From Apostichopus japonicus (taxonomy: Eukaryota > Echinodermata > Holothuroidea > Aspidochirotida > Stichopodidae): 64,000 nt of DNA. Positions 41,497 to 51,300 of this stretch are shown piece after piece; positions within the stretch are counted from its first letter, which is position 1; every line of letters begins with the position of its first letter. The position numbers and the translations under genes are program-made. Under the pieces are notes generated by a model. It did not search any database, had not been told where the DNA came from, and worked only from the letters and a program-made list of their open reading frames with translations. Where the stretch lies: contig NC_092571.1 in NCBI RefSeq assembly GCF_037975245.1, forward strand, positions 24,814,564 through 24,878,563, written 5' to 3'.

Positions 41497-41780
41497 TCCA
41501 TAGTCGCACATAGAAGATTGAGATTGTTCGGTCATGTAGCAAGACTCCAGGAGGACGCTCCAGCAATGGTTACTTTAAGAGAAGCATTGAGACATATTGC
41601 TAAACCAGTAGGAAGGCCCGTGACTACCTTGCTTGGAAAAATAAAGTCGCAATTGTAAGGACGTTAACATTAACAATTTCGAGGAAGCAATAAACCTTGC
41701 GCAAGATCATGATACGTGGCGGAGGTTAATCACTGAGCATTTCGGATAGACTCAACTCACTACTACTACTACTACTACAT
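41497..41780 (+). mobile_element. LINE (non-LTR retrotransposon) ORF2 3' fragment with (CTA)n tail
   Basis: The frame from 41497 reads RRLRLFGHVARLQEDAPA and KPVGRPVTTLLGKIK, then hits TAA at 41656. The +1-shifted frame continues NNFEEAINLAQDHDTWRRLI to TAG 41757-41759. GHVAR and RPxGRP followed by DxDxWRRL is the usual end of a LINE reverse-transcriptase ORF. One base has been lost or gained near 41653. A (CTA)n run at 41760-41777 is the likely 3' tail. It is a dead, 5'-truncated copy. Confidence 0.8.
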
Positions 41781-42299
41781 TACTTCGCGTCTCATACTGA
41801 CATACTGAGGAATATTAATGTATCCCTTTTGGAATGTTTATTGATGGTTTGCTAGTTTCGCCCTCTGGTCTCTCTTTTGGGGCTTCATAAAACTATATTG
41901 CAACATCCCGATTGACAAAATGAACTCTAATGACGCGGAAAGGCATGACAACTTTCGGCCAGAGCCGCATACAATACATGTGTAGGTTGGGCCATATATT
42001 AAAGTACCGGTATGGCTTGTCCTTGGGGCAACATAAAATACAGGCCTAACTCAAACATATCCAGAGCGGGAGAAACCTAGTCATAGAAAAACAAGACTTG
42101 AAAATTCACACCGTGTATTGTTGCAACAATATATTGTACCCGCTTAATGTTATGTAGAAGTATAGATGTCATTTCTCATTTCTTATGTAATGTTAAAATT
42201 TAACAAACAGTTCTCCTTTAAAATTGTTATTTCGCAATCACTGAGACGTGAACATGTGTATACGCACATTCCACGGAAGTTGCTTCCACAGTTAGGTTA

Positions 42300-42372
42300 G
42301 TAGGTTCTACATTTAGGCCGTCTTCCATGGCTTGCTTTTCGCTTCCTTTGCTCAACTTTTTAGGGGAATGGT
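42300..42372 (-). repeat. Dispersed repeat, inverted relative to 46658-46722
   Basis: The minus strand reads CCCCTAAAAAGTTGAGCAAA ... CATGGAAGACGGCCTA. The same words in the same order appear on the + strand at 46658-46722. Confidence 0.6.
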
Positions 42373-42509
42373 GTTACTGTAGCTTAAAATGCGGAGAATA
42401 ATCACGAGATTCATAATTTGCTATGCCAACAACAGGATTGTTGCACATTACTCTAAAAATGCAGTAAAACTGTAGTATTTTAATTGATTATGGGACATGC
42501 CTGATTTTA

Positions 42510-42654
42510 GGCAACTGACCAATCATAGGGCTGCTTCTCGCGACCTTTTGACCCGGCCCGAACTTATTTTGTTTACATCTACTGTGGCGAGCCTAAATCA
42601 CGCACTGTCTGCATATAGAGCCTGTAGCCCATCCATTGCTCCAATCTATCGGAG
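42510..42654 (+). promoter_or_regulatory. Candidate SCO1 promoter with CCAAT box
   Basis: CTGACCAATCATAGG contains CCAAT at 42519-42523, about 135 bases before the ATG at 42655, in DNA that is locally richer in CpG (CTCGCGACC, CCCGGCCCG) than its surroundings. No TATA box is seen. The link to SCO1 is inference. Confidence 0.4.
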
Positions 42655-42691
42655 ATGGCAGTCCAAATGATCAGAAAACGTTTTGACAAAG
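42655..42691 (+). CDS. SCO1: Candidate first exon of SCO1 (mitochondrial presequence start)
   Basis: GAGATGG gives purines at -3 and +4 around the ATG. Twelve codons read MAVQMIRKRFDK, basic and hydrophobic like the start of a mitochondrial targeting peptide, and end AAAG|gtaaga, a strong phase-1 donor. It could join SCO1 at the phase-1 acceptors 48223 or 48244, but not at the better-looking phase-0 acceptor 48204. It could instead join the open frame at 43293, also phase 1. Ownership is unresolved. Confidence 0.4.
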
Positions 42692-43292
42692 GTAAGAATA
42701 GAATAACTGTAGACGCCAAAAAAAAATCGTGAAATATATGTGTACACTTGTATGATATTGTAGGCAAATGAGGTCGAAATTTCTGTTGATTAAGTACGTA
42801 GGCCGACGCTGCAAAGTTGTAACGCATAACGCCGGTTGGGATTGCGATATTGCATTAGCCTACATTATATATCTGCCTGACCAAAGTCTTCGTTGACGTT
42901 AGACTTAGCAAACAATATAGGCTATGCATATGCTTGGCCTAGTTTATGATATCCTTATAGTACGGACGATTGAACGTTGGTACATCCAATGTTGTTTATT
43001 CCTAGATTTCTAATCGAGGAATTGCTGCAATGAACAGGGTTGACTTTCGTATCAATTTGTATTGGCGTAGGCCTACGCCTAATGTTAGTTGTTGCTCCTA
43101 TTAAGTTTTAGCATAAAAAATAATCAGAACCATCCTTGGCATGGGCCTACTTAACTGATGGTGACGTTAGATCGTAGATGGTATACTTGCTCAGACTAAC
43201 CCTAATGATTAGCCTACTGGCATAGATGCTAGACTTATCCTTTTGCCAAATTTGCTTGATTTATAATTGTAATTACTGTAACTGTACATTAG

Positions 43293-43495
43293 ATGCAATA
43301 GGGCTAGGCGCTGCACAAGTCAATAAGAGACAAAGAAGTTTTGATAAAACAACCAAGGCTTTGCAAAGTACCATAACAGTAGGATCTGTTCAAGTGGATT
43401 GCACTTGGCCTACCCTCTATCCCATGGACCAGGAAAGCAGCCACTGTGCCTCACACTCCACATCGACTAGCTATGGTTATGAATGCTTGAACTAG
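43293..43495 (+). CDS. Unassigned open exon-like segment
   Basis: The acceptor gtacattag| at 43292 is followed by a phase-1 open frame (AIGLGAAQVNKRQRSFDK ...) to TAG at 43493-43495. It is phase-compatible with the donor at 42691. I do not recognise the protein. It may be an exon of the decayed gene to its right, an alternative end of the 42655 transcript, or chance. Confidence 0.25.
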
Positions 43496-43539
43496 TAACG
43501 TTCCAGCTTTTTGTTTTATTTTGCTATTTTCTCTAACAG

Positions 43540-45136
43540 TTCCATGATGACTTCTCACAAATGTGCATTCCATTGTGCTGGGAAGATTGGGCCATTAATG
43601 AGGTTCACCCCAATCAGTTGGTCTAAAGTTATTGCCAGTGCTGAGGAATGGTGCAAATTATCTGACCCACAGTGTGATGTTGCTCACAAAGTTCTATCCA
43701 CCTGCAAAGAACAGCCTGACAGCTTTGAGGACATCTTCTAACATCATGATTGCTATGCGGCTTTTACCAACAAAACAGATATTATCAGAGCCAAGAAATG
43801 ACAGATGAAATAACCTCAACATAAAGCAGTTGAAGGTAAGAAGTTTGTCAAAATGCATTTTGTTATGAGTTAAAGGTATACTGTATTGATCCCAAATATG
43901 CCTCATTTTCAAATATGGTAACTTTTGGTCAAAATTCTTTAACTTTTTTTATTACCACCCTGGAGGAAATTTACCTCACCAGGACATTCAGTCATCTTGT
44001 ATGCTCATGTAGTATGTCTAAGAACAAATTGGAAAGTAAAGACCCACAGGGAACGATTTTTTGAAAACTTGTTGTTCTAAATTATAGCATGCTATAATTT
44101 GGGGCTAATACAGACTACCTTTAAACAGTAATGAAATACAGAAACATGTCAATGAACACAAACAAATTGATTTAATGATGTGATGTAACACTTCTTGGAT
44201 CAATTCACTTGTTGGAACTTTAAAAGCTCATTTCCCTTGCATACAATGTAATTGAACTGCTTGAATTTACATTGGTATGTGAATATGTGGTCAATAAGTA
44301 CTGCAGATTTCTAGAAGATTTAATGTGAGCAAAAAGGGCCTTTTATTGTTTGATTCCCAAATGTTCTTTTTATGCCTGATCCTGGTATTTAGATATCCTG
44401 TCTTGAAGGTAGTTGCCTCTAAGTCATGATTTTGTTAAATGAGTTTATCTGATTACACATGAAATTGGGAATTGAAGAATTGTTAGAAAACCTGCAGTGC
44501 AATATGAATTTTGAAAACATTAGGTGAAATGAAGGAAGAAAAGACCATTAGACATCTTGTTATCATTTATGAATTTTAAAATGAGGCTAGTTTGTTATGA
44601 CTATCAACAAAAAAGGATGTTCAATCATCATTTTAGCTTTAATCTGTTAGCAGAAAGGAATAATTTGAAATTGATAAAGATCAGTTGTATGTTTTCTAAA
44701 TTGAGTGAGGCTTCACTGTGCTATGTGTCATGCTGCCATTTCTAAGACAAAAATAATTTTCTGTGCAACGAATAGTCAGTGTCTGTTGGGCCCACATAAA
44801 ATGTGAGAAAAGCTGTCACTCACAGACATCTCTGAAAAGGAATTGTTCCAACTCAACATAGGAATGTCATACACAAAAAACATATCAACCCAACAAAGCA
44901 ACTGTAAGTCACTTTCAGATATAGGAGGTATCCTGAGGGATTTTAATTGCTTTACATTTTCTTAATTTGATTTCAGATCTAGATACCTCTATGGAAGAAG
45001 ATCAACAAACAGAAACTGATGAACCTCTGGAAAAACAACTCCTATCATCAACGTTGGCTTCTTCCTCATCAAGGTCACAGAATGTGCTATCAGAGGAGTG
45101 TATAATCTATAATATGAAGGAAGGCCTTTAGCAAAT
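43540..45136 (+). pseudogene. Decayed two-exon remnant of a transposon-like gene family
   Basis: Exon 1 (43540-43835) starts after ctctaacag| and reads MMTSHKCAFHCAGK ... ISWSKVIASAEEWCKLSD ... EDIF, stop, HHDCYAAFTNKTDIIRAKK, stop, QMK, stop. HHDCYxxFT after a Trp/Ala-rich helix is typical of a family repeated in many invertebrate genomes. The phase-1 donor GAAG|gtaaga joins acceptor 44976 to give DLDTSMEEDQQTETDEP ... SEECIIYNMKEGL, stop. In-frame stops lie at 43739, 43799 and 43811, and a Tyr stands where a second Cys of CxxC would be expected. The matching phases show an old real gene structure; the stops show it is dead. Confidence 0.65.
43872..44122 (+). mobile_element. MITE copy A, TTAA-flanked
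   Basis: The terminal inverted repeats are about 25 bp: AAAGGTATACTGTATTGATC at the left, and AAAGGTAGTCTGTATTAGCC as the complement of the right end. TTAA stands at both edges (43870-43873 and 44121-44124), as expected for TTAA-targeting elements such as the piggyBac group. Length is 251 bp with no coding capacity. A diverged inverted copy is at 47115-47357. Confidence 0.85.
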
Positions 45137-46657
45137 CTAACTAACCAGCAATTATAATTTATTTCCAGAGTCATCATCAAATTGCTTAAAAAAGTATCAT
45201 CTATTTGCAAGTACCCTATGTTTTTGTTGCTTTCAAATGTGAAATATAACTACATAAGTGAAACAAGTGTGAAAAATTAGTGGGGATATACATTGGTGTA
45301 CATACAGAAATGCACATTGATGAAAAATATTAATTCTAATAAAAAACCAACTTCCCACTTCGTTTGACCTAAAGTCTGTCGCCCTCTATTTATCTAGGCT
45401 ACATGTCACTGTTTTCAGCCACATGTGGATTCGATGCAAACAGTGACATAAGTATTACAGGTCATGTGACGTTTGTTCATCCACTCAGCTGGATCAGATT
45501 GTGACACTTGTGAATCAGTCTTCCCTCCCGTTCTGAATCGTTTGGTTCGGTAGTAGCCCTGGCTCCGATCATTGTGGTCGTACTTGTATCTGTTTTGTAT
45601 TCGTCTTTTGTACACTATTGTATGTATAGTTATAGGACACTACTTCCGTATTGAGACCTCGTTTGTGACCATTTTTGTTTAAGTGCATGTTTTCTACCTA
45701 TTATTGAGGCTTCGTCCCGATGTATTGTTTGTACCGTGGCTGATTATAGTAATAGATTGCAAAATCTCAGCGCTCCTTTTTTACTCTTTAATCTATGTGT
45801 TATATTCTTTGCATGCAATAGCGAGGTTCAAGACTCGTCCTTATTAACACACTGCCATCGAAGCCACATTTGTTTCCATACCACCACCAGTCCTCAGTAG
45901 GGAATATTCAGGCACCAACCCCACCCCCCCCCCAAATACCCAGAATCTTAGAGTGAGTTAACGTTACAATATGCCCTATAATTTATACAGAAAGCTGAAG
46001 CAAGTGTATCATGAATTTCTGACCACCAGAAATCTATTTATACCACAGAAACCAAAGAAAAGTTGTTATGAAACTGGTCTCAATCAAGAATAATACATTC
46101 CTATCAAGATTCGAGGTTAAAGCTCAAGTAGATATAGAGATATCACAGCTAAAGTTCCTTCTGGTCAATCCTAAAAAACGACAAAATGTTTGGTAACCTT
46201 GGCAACAGCAATACTTTCTGAAGTCATCATAATAGCATTGAATATTCTATGATACAAGATTTCACATGTGTATGTAACTTTCAGTCATAAATTATTACAT
46301 ACAACCTCTGCATTGTTTCTTAAACAGGTCGGTAGATTTTCTTAAAAAGTCTAATCAACGAGTAAAGGGCGCCCTCTATTTGGTTTTCTGTTAATAGTTC
46401 CCCCAGTCAGTATCGGACAAATTTCAAATTTGGTGGGCTTTTTGTTCTCCAGAAGACCCTTCATAGAGATTGTTTTATATTACTCTACTCTTCCACCCTG
46501 GCTATTAAAAAAACTTCCAAATTCATCATAGCCATATATGGGCAGCTAGCCGCCATTTTGGTTCTTGGCACAGCCGTGTGCACATTTGGTGGCTGCCAAC
46601 AAACAGAAAACCAAACCTTATATCAAATTGTACTCATTTTCACTCAAATCAAGTATT

Positions 46658-46722
46658 CCCTAAAAAATTGAGCAAAATCCAAAAACTAAGCACTTTTTTG
46701 GCACATGGAAGACGGCCTAATT
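46658..46722 (+). repeat. Dispersed repeat, partner of 42300-42372
   Basis: TCCCTAAAAAATTGAGCAAA ... CATGGAAGACGGCCTA, inverted relative to the copy about 4.3 kb to the left. The best similarity spans about 60 bases with an internal gap. Confidence 0.6.
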
Positions 46723-47114
46723 GTTACGTTACGAAAAAAGTGGTTCCCTGCTTAAACATGTTGTCTGCTATGCAAAGGATTCCAACTATTTCAACGCTGA
46801 AACCATGTTTTCTACTTCAGCAGACAATTTCAAGGAGCTGTAGTAATCTTCCAGTGTGTTCGATGGTAATTTATAACTAACACAATATATTTTGTTTTAT
46901 TGTGGCTTGTGTTTTGAAGACTGTCAGAAAGTAGCCTGCGTTACGTTTGTTTTGTACCAGTTTCGCGAAATACATAGGCCTACGTTTATTTCTATTCTTT
47001 CATTCATTCATGAATTGTCTTCCACAAAACAGCAGGGCAAACGGAAAACACACAACTTAATGATCACTGAAAAAAATGTTGTAAAGTGGAAGTATGATCA
47101 ATGTCCAAATTTTA

Positions 47115-47357
47115 AAAGGTAGTCTGTATAGGCTAGGCCCCAAATTGTAGCATGCTATAATTGCTAGAAGTTTTCAGAAAGTACTATCCTAGAGGTTTTA
47201 ACTATACAAATTTGTTCTCAGACATTCTAATGAACATATGTTTGAATGTCCCAGGGAGGTAACCTCCAGGGTGATAACAAAAATTGTTTAAGGATTTTGA
47301 CCAAAGGTGACCATATATGAAAATCTGGCGTACTTGGGGCCAATACAGCATACCTTT
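47115..47357 (-). mobile_element. MITE copy B, inverted relative to copy A
   Basis: Its reverse complement aligns to 43872-44122 along the full length, sharing CACCCTGGAGG, TTTTGGTCAAAAT-like words and ATTATAGCATGCTA. The termini are AAAGGTAGTCTGTATA and CAGCATACCTTT. The TTAA duplication is no longer intact at its right edge. Confidence 0.82.
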
Positions 47358-48204
47358 GAGGTACCTTTGCAGTGCAATCATATAAAGCAGATAGCCTTTC
47401 CCTGGCCTAGCTTACTTATTATAAAATGCTGAAGTCGAAGCTAACTGACATTCCAATCGGCTATGATATTTTTTGTAGTGTTGGCTAGGGAGTTATGTCA
47501 GAACACCACAGAACAATAATGCCAATGTTACTTATTTTGTACTTATGTTGTCTGAACTTGACTTGACTTAAATCTTGCTTTTACTAAATTACTAGTCCGA
47601 TTAAACGGAAGAACAGGAAATACTGAAAGGCTAGTACAGTTGTTTATAATGAACATTAGTGATGAGTTGACAATGATTGAAGCAGACCCCATGTTATCAA
47701 TATATCAAGATAGGACGACACTACTTTGGTACAAATCTCTTATTTCCTGGGTTTGATTGTTCCATTTATTTATTAGGGGTATTTTACAGCAACAGGCTTG
47801 TTTGTCATTTCCAAATTATTTTGAGAATGACAATACTCAACCCTTACTAAGTTTAATTAATTAAAATTAATCTGAGACGAAATAGAGTTTTCACAATTAC
47901 ACTAGTCAGGTGTATTTTCAAAAGAAAAACTACTTGGTTGCTATAAAATACCACTAATAAATTAATGGAATATTCCAATGGAAAAAGGTTGGGGGGAGGG
48001 GGGGAGGGAGAGCGTAGGAATAAGAGACTTGATCCCTAATCTGAATAAGAAAGTATGCTAAATGTACCAAATAGTATGTATGGTTGTTTTATATGAGTGA
48101 CAGTGACATCAGTATTCTTTCAGTAATTTTATGTGGAGGTTTACTCCAGTTGTTATTAGAAATATAATTGCTTATCTTTTCCTTCGTCTTTTATTATACT
48201 GAAG

Positions 48205-48360
48205 TGTTGGAGTGGTATTCAAGTTGTCAACTACCAAAAAACAGCTAGGAATAAAGCGATATGGTCATACAGACCTGTGCATCTCCAGAGACAAGACTGG
48301 CACATCATCAAGAGAACTTTAGCAAGTAAAAGGAAAGATCCAAAGACTGGACGAAAAGGG
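48205..48360 (+). CDS. SCO1: SCO1 matrix-side N-terminal exon
   Basis: The acceptor tactgaag| at 48204 has a long pyrimidine tract. Phase-0 reading is [20 protein letters not shown], then [20 protein letters not shown] and [11 protein letters not shown], donor GGG|gtaagt. Acceptors at 48223 and 48244 are phase-1 alternatives. KG|PITWKSL joins the next exon as in vertebrate GPVTWKSL. Confidence 0.8.
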
Positions 48361-51300
48361 GTAAGTCTGTTATGAAAATTTGTAGTTATTGCAAATTGTA
48401 TTGGAAAGCTGAGAAGTTATACTGTACGCTCCATTCCTCCTTTGCAACTACTGCAATTTGATTCATACAGAAGTCTCATTCATAGGCTCCATAGTTATTT
48501 GGACAATAGACTATAGTGTGTACTCGTACTTGCATTCTAGCAGAGCTTCCTGTACGTGAACGTGTACTCACTTATCATTGTAAATAGATATACAGGAACT
48601 AGTGCAAGATTACTTGCTTGTATTATTGCTTAGAGCCTTTTGCTCGTACTTATAACAAGTGGAATTTCACTTGCACACATACTCATGACGGGGTATTCTT
48701 ACTACAAGAACTGCTGGACACTGTATATGTTGTATCTATATAGGATATGTTGAAAGCTAAATAAAAGTATGAAATACAGATCTTGTAAAATGAAGTATGT
48801 TGAAGAACAAAATATCGACAGTCAGTTTTTTAGCTTTATTTTGATGTGTGCATTGTGCAATAATCTGTGATGTCATGCATGGAGTACACTAATGACTGCT
48901 TTTGCTTCCCTTTATAATACTCTGTTACCATGGAAATAAATAGGCATTTACAAAGGGATGTTATTTTAATTTTGGTAAGGTATTATTTGGTGACTTCATC
49001 AAAATTAAACAGTAACTCCCTTTGACTGTAACATATTCCTTCAATGCAAACTAGAGACAATTTAGTGCATGAAGAAAAAACTTCAGATGACAAGTTTTCT
49101 GGTTTTTCACTTTTTTTGTTTAATACAGATTGCATGCCTCAAACTTAACATTACCTTTAGTTTATTTTATAATAACATAGTGTTAGCTACTGCTATTTTT
49201 TAGTGCATGAATTCCTATCTATATTACAACTCACAGACTGTATTATTTTATCCAACAGATATGGTTTTCAATGCCTGTAGTATGATGTGCATCACTTTGA
49301 GCATGTAACTGGGATATAAAAGTTTGACATGATATTAAATTGTAATTAATGTAATTTATCAATGTTATTTGAAGATGTGTTCTGTGCCTTCTTTCTGCAG
49401 CCCATTACATGGAAATCCCTAATCATCACCTTTGGACTCGGTGGTATTCTGTTAGCTGGATTCAAATATGCACAGAAACAAAAGGAACTCGGTAAATATT
49501 ATAGTTTAACAGACTCTCTGACATGTACTTTAAATTATTATCTTTGCCTCTAATTGTTAGCATGCTAAATTAACTGCATCTAAACCTGTGTGTAAAACTG
49601 TGTGTCTTTTGTGAATAGGCCACAGTCTGTTGGTATATACCAAGGTTACCCTTTCAAGGAACAAAAAGTGCCCACAAGACTTACTTGGTAGCTCCCAAAA
49701 ATCACACCACAAAGTACTGGAATTAGGCAACAACCTTGTTTTATATGAAAAATATAATTATATGAAATTTTGTGGGACATAATTTTTTTCCTGTGAGTGC
49801 AATAAACTAAATCCATTATAAGTAGTCAAATGATTGTAATGGCATAGACCTCTTAGTTTAAAATTTCAAAACTGAAATCCAGAGAAAAGGTTAATTTGAT
49901 GGGTATGTCATAGCTCATAAGGGAATGTGGTAACAGTGACCTAGTTGAACTGTTGTAGGAATGGACTATTATTAGTTTTCTCTCTCAGAATAGGAAACCT
50001 GTTGTAAACTAGATTAGTGTATTGGTGCAACACATGATATTAAAATGTTTGAATATTGACAAATTTGTACCAACTGTTCTGGAAGTTGGGGATACATGGA
50101 AAAGTTGTATTTCAAAACTTACCAGCAACATTTACTGAGTATTCCATTCCTCCATTTATGCTATTGTGCAATAAGATCAGTTTTCATAGAACTCTTTCTC
50201 AAATTTATAATTTTGTTTGCACAATTTTGCCATTGTACTGCTTCATAAATATTCATGATTTGAATAATGAATATTTCATTTCACTCAGAGATGGAGAAAG
50301 AAAGGAACAAGGCCCTGGGTAAAGCAGCGATAGGAGGACCGTTCTCGTTGGTGGATCAAGACGGAAATCCAAAGACAAACAAAGATTTTCTGGGCAAATG
50401 GGTTCTCCTCTATTTTGGATTTACTCACTGCCCGGATATATGTCCGGACGAACTGGAAAAGATGATTTCTGCCGTCAAGAAGATCAGTGAGTTCTGTCTA
50501 TTGTTTGATCTCTCTCAAATTGAAATACTCTTCACTAGAAACAGTGACCATCATCATCATCTCACTGTAAGAGCTCACAGACCTCCCAGCAAAACCTTTA
50601 AAAAACCTTTATTTCAAAACCAGCTCTTTATTCTTCCAAAATACTCTTTAAAAACTTTGAAAACCTTTATTATTATTTTAAGTTAAATTTTTTTTGTCTA
50701 AAGATTTAGTTTAGAGTAGAAATATTGTATTCAGTCAAGCTAACCGTTGGTTATTAAGTTTTTGTGGACAGCCAGGCATGAGTCATGCAGTGATATAAAC
50801 CAGACTAATAAACAACAGTTAATGTCAGTCAGGTATTTGAATTTAAGGGCCACAGATGATATAAAAATGGGCGTAGATGATGAGTATGTTACAAATTAAC
50901 TTCGTTTTGGACCTTTAAAATCCTTTTTTTCTTGTTTGAAGCCTTTAAAAACCTTTATTTCTTCATTTACAACCTTTAAAAAAACCAGTAAGAATCTGAT
51001 GGTCATTCCAACAGCAGTATGAGCTTTAATAATGTTTAATATTTAGTGGTCTGTCGTACAGTTATATCTCTCTGCCTCTCATCGTAGATTCCAGTAAGAA
51101 TCTCATGGAGGTCGTTCCACTCTTCATCAGCATTGACCCAGAGAGGGACACACCTGAAGTCATTAAGGACTACGTTCACGGTAGGTGGTTTGTCAAATAA
51201 TTTTACAGAAGAGGTTATCAGATATCCGTTTCAACCTGTTTTCTGCTGTAATAGAGACAGTTTTGTGACAATCTAACGCCTTACTTATTCGGACATTCGT

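Larger units (their letters stand above)
44123..48204 (+). other. Non-coding DNA, probable SCO1 intron 1
   Basis: Apart from the pseudogene's second exon and the repeats listed separately, I see no exon. A C run lies at 45924-45934 and a GGGGGGAGGGGGGGAGGGAG tract at about 47990-48010. The minus-strand frame at 45415-45615 is Arg/Tyr-rich but has no recognised homologue. Confidence 0.55.

Noticed and set aside
45415..45615. Minus-strand Arg/Tyr-rich frame, considered as a retroelement gag-like piece.
   Set aside because: No zinc knuckle, protease or terminal repeat could be seen, so I did not call an element.
46578..47122. Two + strand frames between the repeats, considered as SCO1 5' exons.
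   Set aside because: They end at stops without donors in a usable phase and show no presequence-like start. The second runs into the MITE.
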